A program made the translations under genes and the position numbers. From Pollutimonas nitritireducens (GTDB taxonomy: Bacteria > Pseudomonadota > Gammaproteobacteria > Burkholderiales > Burkholderiaceae_B), in NCBI RefSeq assembly GCF_002849615.1, contig NZ_PDNV01000006.1:289468-353467 (forward strand): a stretch of 64,000 bases of DNA, in the 5' to 3' direction. This document shows, one piece after another, positions 54,710 to 63,489 of the stretch. The notes beneath the pieces were generated by a model. It saw only the letters and a program-made list of their open reading frames with translations. It did no database searches and had not been told where the DNA came from. Positions within the stretch are counted from its first letter, which is position 1. Each line of letters opens with the position of its first letter.

Positions 54710-55930
54710 CTACAGCTTGCAGGCTGGATCGACCGGCGGCGTGATTTTTTCACCGTCGAAAAATTGCGCATCGGCCAGGGAGCGGATTTTGTCTTGTGTG
54801 TTCATGGCGGCCGCACGTCCCCAAGTGGGGCCGATAAGCGCCTGGTTATCGCCTTTGCGGAAGGTCACGGTGCCAGTGGGGGCCGGAATGCTCAAGCCCG
54901 ATAGCGCTTGAGCCACCGCTTTGCCGTCGGTGCTGCCAGCTTTTTCGATCGCCGCCTTGAAGGCGTACACGGCAACATAGGCGCCCTCCGCGTTATAGCT
55001 GGGGGGGGTGCCATAGTTCTTCTGGTACGAGGCAACGAATTTTTTATTGAGATCATTATCATGGGAACCGTACCAGTAACGCGTACCCAGCCATACCCCT
55101 TCGGGCATTTGATCGCCCAGCGCAGCAAGCACCTCGGTGGCGGCGCCCACCGTGAACAACACCTCAAACCCTTGCTTGAAGAAGCCACGATTATTGGCCT
55201 GACGTACGAAGTTGACCAGGTCGCCACCCCAGAGCGAGATCACCACGCCATCGGGCTTGGATTCCATGACACCATTGATAAATGGCGTGAAGTCCTCGGC
55301 CCCGAAACGGGGAAACGCCGTTTCCGGCATCAGGACGACATCCGGGGATTTTTCTTTCAGATACTTGCCAAAGAATTCCCAGGACTGATGCCCGAACGCG
55401 TAATCCGGCCCTATGGTGGTCCATTTCTTGGCCCCGGTCTTGGCCGCGACTGCGGCAGCGCCCTGCATGTTCTGGTGCACATTGACACTAATCCGGTAAG
55501 TAAAGGCATTGCACAATTTACCGGTCACATCGGGCGTGGCGGCGTGGGTAATGATGAAGGGCTTGCCGAGCTCGGGTAGTACGGGGACCAGACCCTGCGC
55601 CACGCCAGAGCTATCCAGCCCCATCAGCACGTCGGCCTTGTCCTGGTAGACCAGCTTACGGGCTGCCTGGATGGCCACGGCAGCCTTGCCTTGGCCATCT
55701 TCGAGCTGTAATGCCAGCTGACGCCCGAGGACGCCGCCCGAGGCGTTGATTTCGTCCATGGCCAACTGAATACCTTGCTGCGCAAACTTCCCATAAGTAG
55801 CCGCACTACCGGACATAATGTAGATGGCGCCTATCTTGATGGGATCTTCGGCTGCATGGACGGCACCCAGACTCATCGAGCCGGCAAGCACCACAGATAA
55901 AAGGGAACGGGTCGCAAGAATCTTGAACAT
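54710..55930 (-). CDS. LivK-type ABC transporter substrate-binding protein
   Basis: Periplasmic type I binding protein of 406 aa. The signal peptide ends GAVHAA near residue 27. The mature protein starts IKIGAIYIMSGSAATYGKFA, then GGVLGRQLALQLEDGQGKAA. It is first gene of the transporter operon. Closest in type to LivK paralogues that bind aromatic or aliphatic acids; the ligand cannot be read from sequence. The intact protein allows the short relic at 27698 to be recognised. Confidence 0.93.
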   Translation of the reverse strand: MFKILATRSLLSVVLAGSMSLGAVHAAEDPIKIGAIYIMSGSAATYGKFAQQGIQLAMDEINASGGVLGRQLALQLEDGQGKAAVAIQAARKLVYQDKADVLMGLDSSGVAQGLVPVLPELGKPFIITHAATPDVTGKLCNAFTYRISVNVHQNMQGAAAVAAKTGAKKWTTIGPDYAFGHQSWEFFGKYLKEKSPDVVLMPETAFPRFGAEDFTPFINGVMESKPDGVVISLWGGDLVNFVRQANNRGFFKQGFEVLFTVGAATEVLAALGDQMPEGVWLGTRYWYGSHDNDLNKKFVASYQKNYGTPPSYNAEGAYVAVYAFKAAIEKAGSTDGKAVAQALSGLSIPAPTGTVTFRKGDNQALIGPTWGRAAAMNTQDKIRSLADAQFFDGEKITPPVDPACKL

Positions 55931-56035
55931 GTATTGTCTCCTTGAGGAATAATTATTTAGTACATTTCCAATTCTTTACTGCTGTACTACTACCTGCACT
56001 GGTGATCGAGCATCTCCTTGATGGTTCTATTCCGT

Positions 56036-57667
56036 TTAACGTGGGACTTTGGCCGCGAGCGTGTCCCTGAGAATGTTCTTTCGTATTTTTCCCGTGGACG
56101 TCTTGGGCAGCTCCCCGAAAACAACATGCTTGGGAGCCTTGAATGAAGCCATGCGCGCCCTGCAAAATGCGATGAATTCCATTTCGTCGTTTGGCTGGGC
56201 CTCGTCTTTCAGGGCAACAAAGGCGCAAGGCACCTCGCCCCATTTCTCGTCAGCCATCGCCACGACCGCCGCTTCGAATACTCTGGGGTGGCTGTACAGG
56301 ACCTCTTCGATTTCCTGGCTTGAAATATTCTCGCCGCCTGAAATGATGATGTCCTTGGCGCGATCCTTGATTTCGACATAACCATCCGGATGCATTACGG
56401 CAATATCGCCCGTGTGGAACCAGCCGCCCTGGAACGCCTCCTGTGTACCCGACGCATTCTTCAAATAGCCTTTCATCAAGGTATTGCCACGGAGGAGCAA
56501 TTCACCCAGTGTCTGTCCATCCGCCGGCGCCGGGGTGCCATCGTCCAGCCGGGCCACGCTCAGTGCATCGATGGCCAATAGACCCACCCCCTGTCTGGCC
56601 ATTTTTCGGGCAAGTTCGTCCGGCGGGAGAGTGTTCCATTCATCATGCCAGACACAGAGCGCCGACGGCCCATAAGACTCGGTCAAACCGTATAAATGCG
56701 TGATATGAAAACCCACCTGTCGTGCCCGGCCAATAACGGGGCTGGGCGGAGCGGCGCCGCCCAAGCCGAATTGCACAGGCTGGTGCAACACCTGGCCACC
56801 GGTGTGGAAGTCGTTCAATAACAGGTTCAACACAATGGGTGCGCCGCACATATGGGTGACGCCATGCTTGCGAATTCGGCCGATGACTGCGTCCGCCTGG
56901 ACCTTGCGCAGACAGACATGCGTACCGCCAACAGCCGTCACTGCCCAGGTGTAGCACCACCCATTGCAATGAAACATCGGCAAGGTCCATAAATACACCG
57001 CGCCGGCGCTCAGGTTGAACGCCATGGCGTTGCTCATTGCCGCCAGATAAGCGCCACGGTGATGGTAGACGGCTCCCTTGGGGTTGCCAGTGGTACCGGA
57101 TGTGTAGTTAAGCGTGATGGCATTCCACTCGTCGTCGACCTTATCCCAGTGGAAATCAGGATCTCCGGCGGCAACCATGTCCTCGTACAGGAGAACTTCG
57201 GGCGCCTGCCGAGCGCCGCCATCCCGCACAATAGCCACCAATAAAGGGGGCGACTCGATGATGGCGAGCGCCTGGCGGATCAAGGGTTCGAATTCCGTGT
57301 CATAGAGCAACACCCGGGACTCACCGTGTTGGATGATAAAGGCGAGCGTCGCCGCATCGACACGAGTGTTCACAGCATTCAGCACCGCGCCGACCATGGG
57401 AATGGAATAGTGGCTCTCCAGCAGCTCATGCGAGTTGAAACACAAGACTGTGACGGTATCATCGGCCTTGATCCCAATCTTGGTCAGCGCCGAAGCCATC
57501 CTGCGGCAGCGGCGATAAAAATGCTGGTAGGTCAGGATCATGTCGTCGTCTATGACCGCCACCTTGTCGGGATAAACATGGGCCGATCGTTCGAGGAAAC
57601 TGACAGGCGTCAGGCTGGAATAATTTGCCGGTTGTTTGTCCAATCCATGTTCATACGGGTTGCTCAT
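56036..57667 (-). CDS. Acyl-CoA synthetase (AMP-forming), LvaE-like by context
   Basis: Adenylate-forming CoA ligase of 543 aa. The P-loop is LNYTSGTTGNPKGAVYHHRG, then TGDIAVMHPDGYVEIKDRAKD and IISGGENISSQEIEEVLYSH, with the catalytic Lys in KTSTGKIRKNIL. The sequence type is that of medium-chain or short-chain acyl ligases. ATG 57667 overlaps the preceding small gene by 4 bp. It is last in the SDR-ACAD-kinase-small protein-ligase operon. By analogy with P. putida LvaE it would activate the imported acid. Confidence 0.92.
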   Translation of the reverse strand: MSNPYEHGLDKQPANYSSLTPVSFLERSAHVYPDKVAVIDDDMILTYQHFYRRCRRMASALTKIGIKADDTVTVLCFNSHELLESHYSIPMVGAVLNAVNTRVDAATLAFIIQHGESRVLLYDTEFEPLIRQALAIIESPPLLVAIVRDGGARQAPEVLLYEDMVAAGDPDFHWDKVDDEWNAITLNYTSGTTGNPKGAVYHHRGAYLAAMSNAMAFNLSAGAVYLWTLPMFHCNGWCYTWAVTAVGGTHVCLRKVQADAVIGRIRKHGVTHMCGAPIVLNLLLNDFHTGGQVLHQPVQFGLGGAAPPSPVIGRARQVGFHITHLYGLTESYGPSALCVWHDEWNTLPPDELARKMARQGVGLLAIDALSVARLDDGTPAPADGQTLGELLLRGNTLMKGYLKNASGTQEAFQGGWFHTGDIAVMHPDGYVEIKDRAKDIIISGGENISSQEIEEVLYSHPRVFEAAVVAMADEKWGEVPCAFVALKDEAQPNDEMEFIAFCRARMASFKAPKHVVFGELPKTSTGKIRKNILRDTLAAKVPR

Positions 57668-58038
57668 GCACTATTCCCCTGTTTATTCAGTAGCTTCGGG
57701 TTGGTGATGGCGAGCTTGCACCGGGTAATGTTCAAAAGCAATGAGCGCAATAGCCCAGACCGGGACGGATCGATGGCCCGTTTTCGGATCAATTCAGCAA
57801 GTGCTTGCTCGGTGGCTTCGTGCGTCCCCTCCAACGCAATCTGACGGTAGAACGCGAGAATCTGTTTTTCACATTCATCCTCCCCTTTTACGTCGAGCTC
57901 ACGCGCAGCAATCGCCATGGCGTTGGCAATCATCAATGCCTCGTAGGACTTACTTACTGGCAGCAAGGGCAATAGCTGGTCGAGCAGGGTACGCCTTGCC
58001 ACTGTCAGTAGCTCGGCTCCATTTGGACGATTATTCAT
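57664..58038 (-). CDS. DUF6285-type small protein, LvaB-like by context
   Basis: All-helical protein of 124 aa with GAELLTVARRTLLDQLLPLL, YEALMIANAMAIAARELDVK and LLRSLLLNITRCKLAITNPK. I recognise it as the small DUF6285 type that accompanies APH-like kinases. P. putida LvaB, required by the LvaA kinase, is of the same size and gene position; that equivalence is inferred, not aligned. ATG 58038 overlaps the kinase gene end by 8 bp; a TTG further upstream is in frame but unlikely. Confidence 0.8.
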   Translation of the reverse strand: MNNRPNGAELLTVARRTLLDQLLPLLPVSKSYEALMIANAMAIAARELDVKGEDECEKQILAFYRQIALEGTHEATEQALAELIRKRAIDPSRSGLLRSLLLNITRCKLAITNPKLLNKQGNSA

Positions 58039-59059
58039 GTGGGCTCCCTTGCGCAAGCTGCGTCAGGATATCGAATTCGATTTCCGGAAGCAGGCGCCCG
58101 GTCAGCGCAAGCTCGAGCGAAGACTGTTCCCCTGAAAGGTGACGTTGTGCCTGTTGCAGGGCAATGATGGCCCATCGTGTCATTGCCATGATCTCCCAAT
58201 AGAAGACCCTTGCTGGATCAACGGGGTGACCAGAGGTGCCGGAATAGGCCGCGAACAAATCCTTCTTATCGCCGACACCGCCCACCTCTTTATGGCTGGC
58301 GCCAAAACGCCAGCTTCGTGAGCACAACCAGCCCAGGTCTTCATATGGATCGCTCCACGCCGCAAATTCCCAGTCCAGGATTCCTGTCAGGCGTCCCTGG
58401 TCGACCATGTAATTGCCCGTACGGAAGTCGCCATGGCACAGCACCACATCGGTGTCCAGGGGGACATTGTCCTGGAGCCAATTCAACGACCATTCGAGTA
58501 CCGGATGCGGCTCGGATATTGCGTCGAGCGCTACGCGGTATTGCCGGATACGCGCTGTGGCCGGAGATGACTGCGGTACCGGTAATGCATCAAGGCGCGC
58601 AATCGGTGGACGTATCCGATGCAGTCGAGCGAGCTCGATGCCCAACTGATGAGTGAGGCTTTGCGCTTGCTCGGATGTGAGTCCGCCGCGCACCAGCTTA
58701 TGTCCCGCAGCCGTGCCTTCAACACGAGCCATCACGCAAAACACATTTCCAATTATTTCTGTGTCGGTGCATAGCCATAAAGGCTGCGGCACCGTCACAC
58801 CAGCCTCCCAGGCCACATTCAGGATATGAAACTCCAGCTCCCGGCTGAGGCTCGCATCAATGGTCGATGGCGAATCGCTGCGCACAACGAGGTCGAGTCG
58901 ACCAGGACGCTGGCCGCCGGTGCAGTGCACGCTAAGCCCATAATTGCTTTGAATCGCACCGCCGGATAAGCGGCAGAATTTGATGACTCTGGCATCTTGG
59001 GCACTATTCCGATCCCTGACATACAGCGCCAAAGCACGGCTTATGTCATCCAGGTCCAT
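58031..59059 (-). CDS. APH-family kinase (4-hydroxyacyl-CoA kinase candidate, LvaA-like)
   Basis: Aminoglycoside-phosphotransferase-fold kinase of 342 aa. The catalytic loop is VLCHGDFRTGNYMVD and the metal site is GILDWEFAAWSDPYEDLGWL. Such kinases next to or fused with an ACAD (human ACAD10/11, P. putida LvaA-LvaC) phosphorylate the 4-hydroxyl of 4-hydroxyacyl-CoAs. ATG 59059 is used because the fold begins there and the stop of the dehydrogenase lies 1 bp before it. The open frame continues upstream to 59449, but that part is antisense-like sequence inside the dehydrogenase gene. Confidence 0.88.
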   Translation of the reverse strand: MDLDDISRALALYVRDRNSAQDARVIKFCRLSGGAIQSNYGLSVHCTGGQRPGRLDLVVRSDSPSTIDASLSRELEFHILNVAWEAGVTVPQPLWLCTDTEIIGNVFCVMARVEGTAAGHKLVRGGLTSEQAQSLTHQLGIELARLHRIRPPIARLDALPVPQSSPATARIRQYRVALDAISEPHPVLEWSLNWLQDNVPLDTDVVLCHGDFRTGNYMVDQGRLTGILDWEFAAWSDPYEDLGWLCSRSWRFGASHKEVGGVGDKKDLFAAYSGTSGHPVDPARVFYWEIMAMTRWAIIALQQAQRHLSGEQSSLELALTGRLLPEIEFDILTQLAQGSPHE

Positions 59060-59060
59060 G

Positions 59061-60257
59061 TCAGCCCCAGGACCAGAAGTCGTTGCTCTCTTTGAGCAAA
59101 TATTTCGACAGCACCATTTTATGGACTTCGGACGCACCATCGACCAAACGCGCCTGGCGCGCATAGCGATATATCCATTCCAGAGGAGTATCTTTCGAGT
59201 ACCCACGCGCGCCGCAAAGCTGGATCCCCGTATCGACCGCCTGCTGCAGTGTATTGGACACCGCCACTTTGGCCATCGAAACCTCTTTACGGGCAAAGTC
59301 GCCCTGATCGAGCTTCCAGGCAGCATGCATGGTAAGCAGGCGTCCGATTTGTATTCCCATTGCCGCCTCACCCAATAGCCACTGTACCCCCTCTCTGTCG
59401 GCGAGGCGAATTCCGAACGATTCACGCTCTGATACATAAGCCGAAGCAATTTCCAGCGACCGCTTGGATAGGCCCAGCCAACGCATGCAGTGAGTCAATC
59501 GGGCTGGCCCCAGTCGGATCTGGGTGAGCTTAAGTCCATCGCCGACCTCCATGAGCCGGTTTTCATCTGGGATGACCATATCGGTGAAACGCAGTTCGCA
59601 ATGGCCCCCATGCTCCTCCGGGCCCATTATAGGTATGCGGCGCACGATTTCCCAACCTGGATCGTCTTTATGAAAGAGGAAGGCCGACAAACCCTTGCGT
59701 ACGTCGTCAGACGTGCGCGCAATAAGAATGAAGTGCGAAGCTACCCCGGCGCCAGTGATGAAATGCTTGGTACCGTTGATGATCCAGTCATTGCCCTTGC
59801 GTGTTGCGGTAGTCAGCATCATGCCGGGGTCGGAGCCGGAACCAGGTGCGGGTTCGGTCATGACGAACGAAGAACGGACGTCGCCATTGATGATGGGCTG
59901 CAGCCAGCGTTCTTTCTGGCTTTCGGTTGCCACCTTGTTGAGCACCATCATATTGCCGTCATCGGGTGCCGCAGAATTGAAAACCACCGGGCCAAAGATG
60001 GATCGATTCATCTCCTCGTAGCACGCCGCCATTTCAGACATGGACAAGCCCTGGCCACCACGCTTTTTTGGCATCTGCAGGCTCCAGAGACTGTGCTGTT
60101 TTGCTTTGGCGCGCATACGCTGCAATACTGATTCTGCGATGTTTTCATGCTCGTCGAATGAAGCCGGATCGCTTTCCAGCGGGATCAACTCCCGATCAAC
60201 AAATGTGCGGATCTGTTGACGGAATTCGTCTACCTGCGGCGATAACGTGAAGTCCAT
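59061..60257 (-). CDS. ACAD10/11-like acyl-CoA dehydrogenase, LvaC-like by context
   Basis: ACAD-fold protein of 398 aa of the ACAD11 subgroup: FNSAAPDDGNMMVLNKVATE, SSFVMTEPAPGSGSDPGMML, LGPARLTHCMRWLGLSKR and the end LVDGASEVHKMVLSKYL. The usual catalytic Glu of the Y-E-G-T motif is Asp here (VDGASEVH), as in ACAD10/11. In that subgroup the enzyme removes phosphate from a 4-phosphoacyl-CoA to yield an enoyl-CoA, instead of a plain dehydrogenation. It precedes the kinase gene directly. Confidence 0.9.
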   Translation of the reverse strand: MDFTLSPQVDEFRQQIRTFVDRELIPLESDPASFDEHENIAESVLQRMRAKAKQHSLWSLQMPKKRGGQGLSMSEMAACYEEMNRSIFGPVVFNSAAPDDGNMMVLNKVATESQKERWLQPIINGDVRSSFVMTEPAPGSGSDPGMMLTTATRKGNDWIINGTKHFITGAGVASHFILIARTSDDVRKGLSAFLFHKDDPGWEIVRRIPIMGPEEHGGHCELRFTDMVIPDENRLMEVGDGLKLTQIRLGPARLTHCMRWLGLSKRSLEIASAYVSERESFGIRLADREGVQWLLGEAAMGIQIGRLLTMHAAWKLDQGDFARKEVSMAKVAVSNTLQQAVDTGIQLCGARGYSKDTPLEWIYRYARQARLVDGASEVHKMVLSKYLLKESNDFWSWG

Positions 60258-60272
60258 GAGGGTGCGCCTTCT

Positions 60273-61040
60273 TCAAAGAGTGGATTGCAAATGGCCTCCA
60301 TCGACCACGATGGAACTGCCAGTCATGTATAGAGACGCGTCCGAGGCCAACAGCAGCAACGCGCCATCGAGATCGGATACCTGGCCGAGGCGCCGTTGCG
60401 GAATACGCTTGATCATCGCCTGGCCTGCCTCGGATGCGAAGAATTCCCGGTTCAGGTCTGTTTCGATATAGCCGGGCGCCATGGCGTTGACCCGAATGCC
60501 GTATCGCGCCCACTCGAACGCCAACGCACGGGTCATTTGTTCCAGGCCGGCTTTGGACACGGTATAGGGAAGTACATTGCCTGCAACGCGATAGCCCAGG
60601 ATGGAAGAAATAGTAATGATTGAACCAGGACGTTGCGCCTTGACCAGTCGGCGTGCCGCCTCATTGGCCACCAGCCAGCATCCTTTCAAGTTGACGTCGA
60701 GGACCTGGTCCCAGTCTTGTGCCGACATTGAAAGCGAACTTTTCTGGACCGTGCCGCCTGCCGTGCACACCACTACGTTTACCAGGCCATACAGCGCTTG
60801 CGCTTCGTCGAAACAGGCCCTGATGGCGGACTCATCGGTCACATCACCCACCACGGCGTGAGCCTTGACTCCTTGTTGCTGCAAGTCGACCACCAACGCG
60901 TTCAGGGATTCGGCGCGCCGCCCGGCCACGACGACTTTGGCTCCGGCGAGTCCCAACGTCTGGGCGAAATGCCGACCCAGGCCGCCCGAAGCACCTGTCA
61001 CCAACGCTACCTTCCCGGTCAAGTCGAATTGATTGTGCAT
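60273..61040 (-). CDS. SDR-family dehydrogenase, LvaD-like by context
   Basis: Classical short-chain dehydrogenase of 255 aa. Motifs are VTGASGGLGRHFAQ, VVCTAGGTVQ, SIITISSILGYR with the Ser, YTVSKAGLEQMTRAL with Tyr and Lys, and a C-terminal MTGSSIVVDGGHLQS. It is first gene of the operon, 15 bp before the ACAD11-like gene, and starts 22 bp inside the two tandem palindromes' downstream side. A 3-hydroxyacyl-CoA or 4-oxoacyl reduction would fit. Confidence 0.9.
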   Translation of the reverse strand: MHNQFDLTGKVALVTGASGGLGRHFAQTLGLAGAKVVVAGRRAESLNALVVDLQQQGVKAHAVVGDVTDESAIRACFDEAQALYGLVNVVVCTAGGTVQKSSLSMSAQDWDQVLDVNLKGCWLVANEAARRLVKAQRPGSIITISSILGYRVAGNVLPYTVSKAGLEQMTRALAFEWARYGIRVNAMAPGYIETDLNREFFASEAGQAMIKRIPQRRLGQVSDLDGALLLLASDASLYMTGSSIVVDGGHLQSTL

Positions 61041-61061
61041 AGCCGTCTCCTCGAAAAAATC

Positions 61062-61112
61062 ATAGAACGATCGCTCGATAAAGTCAATGTTTTATAGAAC
61101 GATCGATCGATT
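61062..61112. promoter_or_regulatory. Two tandem palindromic operators before the lva-like operon
   Basis: ATAGAACGATCGCTCGAT at 61062-61079 and ATAGAACGATCGATCGAT at 61093-61110 differ at one base and are 31 bp apart, three helical turns. Each centres on a palindrome ATCGA(T/G)CGAT-like core. They lie 22-70 bp before the SDR start. This is a strong candidate for a TetR-type repressor site. Confidence 0.65.
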
Positions 61113-61127
61113 TTCCTTGAATCCACC

Positions 61128-62015
61128 TTAAACGGAAAAATGTTCGCCGAGAAATTGCAGGAAAGCCTTCACCCGGGGAGCCTGCGCCCTGCCGTGCGGG
61201 TACAAAACGTACATCATGTCTTGCGTCTTGGGCTCATAATCGGTCAGTAAACGAATAAGCCTTCCTTCGGCGATATCCTTCGAGATATGAAATTCGGCCA
61301 AACGGACAATACCCAGGCCCTCCAAGGCAAACGTGCGCAAAAGTTCTCCTTGATCGGCGCCCATCGCTCCATGCACATTGATCGTCGTGGCAGTACCGCC
61401 ATCGTTGGATGCCCAGGCGTTCCAATGCGTACGCACTGTGAAATTCAGGCAACGATGGCCATGCAGTTCATCCGGAACGGCAGGAGCCCCATATTGTTTA
61501 AGATAAGACGGCGCCGCAGCGATGATCCATCGTCTCAGGAATAGCGGCTTACCCACCAGGGAAAGCTCGGGCGGGCTACCGCTGTGTATGGCCACGTCTA
61601 TGTTTTTCTTCAGAAAATCACCCCGGTCGGTTCCGATAATGAATTCAAGACGCAAGCCCGGGTGCCGTTCCAGCAACAAGGGAAGCAAAGGTGCCAACTG
61701 ATATTTCGCGAAGGTCAGGCTGGTGTGTATATGCAAGACACCCGTCATTTCCGTCTCGCTGGGCGTCACCGCGTTTTCAGCCTGCGCCATGGCATCGACG
61801 ACCATTTGGCTATGCAGACGGAAGTTATGCCCTTCTTGCGTCAGTCGTATGGTTCCGGCAATACGGTCGAACAATCTCACCGCCAGGCGCTGCTCCAGCC
61901 GCGCGATGATTTTGCTGACCGCCGAGGGCGAACGGAGCAGCTTTCTGCCTGCAGCAGAGAAACTGCGCTCTTCAACCACACTAAGAAAAACCTGTATCTC
62001 GGAAAATTTATCCAT
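61128..62015 (-). CDS. LysR-family transcriptional regulator
   Basis: Regulator of 295 aa. The N-terminal winged helix is FSEIQVFLSVVEERSFSAAG with LLRSPSAVSKIIARLEQRLA, followed by a periplasmic-binding-like effector domain (LHIHTSLTFAKYQLAPLLPL). It sits between the SDR operon (same strand, downstream) and the AtuA gene (divergent). LysR regulators usually control the divergent gene, so atuA and its partner are the first guess. The intergenic space holds a perfect inverted repeat. Confidence 0.9.
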   Translation of the reverse strand: MDKFSEIQVFLSVVEERSFSAAGRKLLRSPSAVSKIIARLEQRLAVRLFDRIAGTIRLTQEGHNFRLHSQMVVDAMAQAENAVTPSETEMTGVLHIHTSLTFAKYQLAPLLPLLLERHPGLRLEFIIGTDRGDFLKKNIDVAIHSGSPPELSLVGKPLFLRRWIIAAAPSYLKQYGAPAVPDELHGHRCLNFTVRTHWNAWASNDGGTATTINVHGAMGADQGELLRTFALEGLGIVRLAEFHISKDIAEGRLIRLLTDYEPKTQDMMYVLYPHGRAQAPRVKAFLQFLGEHFSV

Positions 62016-62091
62016 ACCTGTCTACTTGTGAATTGAATTCATAGGGCCTATTCCTGACTGGTGGTGGTTGTACCACGCGGGCGTCTATAGA

Positions 62092-62115
62092 CTTTCCATA
62101 ATCATTTATGGAAAG
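62092..62115. promoter_or_regulatory. Perfect inverted repeat before the AtuA-like gene
   Basis: CTTTCCATAA (62092-62101), spacer TCAT, TTATGGAAAG (62106-62115) are exact inverted 10-mers, ending 16 bp before the AtuA start. It could be an operator or a hairpin in the 5' leader. Confidence 0.5.
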
Positions 62116-62131
62116 ACAAGGAGATCAAGGT

Positions 62132-63487
62132 ATGAGCAAAACGATCCGGATCGGATCCGGGGCGGCATGGTGGGGAGACCGAGTCGAACCCGCAGCCCTT
62201 AATGCAGAACAAGGCAAGCTCGACTACCTCTGCTTCGAAACCATGGCTGAGGCCACCGTTTCCGCTGCTCAGGTTCGTAGTCGACGCGACCCGAGCTTTC
62301 CCGGTTATGACACCTATCTCGAGGAGCGCATGCGTGCCGTTCTACCGGCTTGTATGCGTCAGGGTACGCGCATCGTATCCAATCAGGGTTGGATCAATCC
62401 GAAGGCTGCCGCCGAGCGTGTCGTCGAACTCCTTCGCGAGCTTGGCATAACAGGCGTCAAGGTCGCGGCGGTTACCGGCAGCCTGATTACCGAACGGGTG
62501 CTTGAACTTACCGACCGTATTCTCGAGAACGACGAAGCCACCAGTACGCTGGCGCCAAACTTGATCTCCGCAGAGGCGTATCTGGGTGCTGAACCCATTG
62601 TGGATGCGCTGCATAACGGAGCCCAAATCGTTATAACAGGCCGGGTGGCCGATCCCTCGATTTTCATGGCGCCCATGATGTATGAGTTCGGATGGGACCC
62701 CTTGGATCATGCGCGCCTGGGTCCGGGCAACGGTATAGGGCATTTGCTGGAATGCGGCGCGCAGGTGACTGGCGGCTATTTTCCCGATCCGGGATTCAAA
62801 GATGTGCCCGAACCGTGGAATTTCGGCTTTCCCATCGCCGAAGTCGAATCCGACGGCAGCGCAGTTCTTACCAAGGTTGAGGGTACAGGCGGTGCCATTA
62901 CGATACAGACAGTCAAGGAGCAGCTCTTGTACGAAGTGCATGACCCCGGCAATTACCTCACCCCCGACGTAGTGGTCGACTTCACAACTGTGACTCTCGA
63001 GCAGGTCGGTCCTGACCGAGTGCGAGTCAGCAACATCAGCGGCAAACCGCGCACACCGACTCTCAAGGTATCAATAGGTTGCACCGAGGGATACATCGGC
63101 GAGGACATGTTCTTCTATGCAGGACCGGGGGCCCTGCGGCGCGCCACATTGGCTAAGCGCATTCTGGAAGAGCGCTTCAAGATCGTAAAGCTCGATGCTG
63201 AGGAGTTACGCATCGACTTCTTGGGCATTAATGCGATCCATGGCGAAGCGACCCCCGCTGACGCTCCAGAACCTTATGAGATTGCAGTTCGAGTGGCGGC
63301 GCGCACACGTACCCGTGAAGAGGCTGTAAAGATCGGGCGCGAGGTCGACGGCATGGCCGTTTCGGGCATCGCGCATACCGGCAAGCGGGTGCCGCATCAG
63401 GACCGCACGCGCGAAATTATCGGCGTTTGGTCCTCATTGGTGGCGCGGGAACACGTTCCCGCCACCGTGACTTACTTTGAGAGCTGA
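62132..63487 (+). CDS. AtuA-family (DUF1446) acyl-CoA metabolism protein
   Basis: Protein of 451 aa of the acyclic terpene utilisation AtuA/DUF1446 family, whose biochemical role is not settled. Landmarks are IRIGSGAAWWGDRVEPAAL, LDYLCFETMAEATVS, IVSNQGWINPKAAAERV, ITGRVADPSIFMAPMMYEFG, and a Gly-rich CGAQVTGGYFPDPGFKDVP. ATG 62132 is preferred over 62108, which lies inside the inverted repeat; GGAG occurs 10 bp upstream. It is paired with the next gene, as in atu-type clusters. Confidence 0.9.
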   Translation: MSKTIRIGSGAAWWGDRVEPAALNAEQGKLDYLCFETMAEATVSAAQVRSRRDPSFPGYDTYLEERMRAVLPACMRQGTRIVSNQGWINPKAAAERVVELLRELGITGVKVAAVTGSLITERVLELTDRILENDEATSTLAPNLISAEAYLGAEPIVDALHNGAQIVITGRVADPSIFMAPMMYEFGWDPLDHARLGPGNGIGHLLECGAQVTGGYFPDPGFKDVPEPWNFGFPIAEVESDGSAVLTKVEGTGGAITIQTVKEQLLYEVHDPGNYLTPDVVVDFTTVTLEQVGPDRVRVSNISGKPRTPTLKVSIGCTEGYIGEDMFFYAGPGALRRATLAKRILEERFKIVKLDAEELRIDFLGINAIHGEATPADAPEPYEIAVRVAARTRTREEAVKIGREVDGMAVSGIAHTGKRVPHQDRTREIIGVWSSLVAREHVPATVTYFES

Positions 63488-63489
63488 TC

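Noticed and set aside
59060..59449. N-terminal extension of the APH-like kinase
   Set aside because: The upstream codons are an out-of-frame reading of the ACAD11-like gene and carry no kinase sequence.
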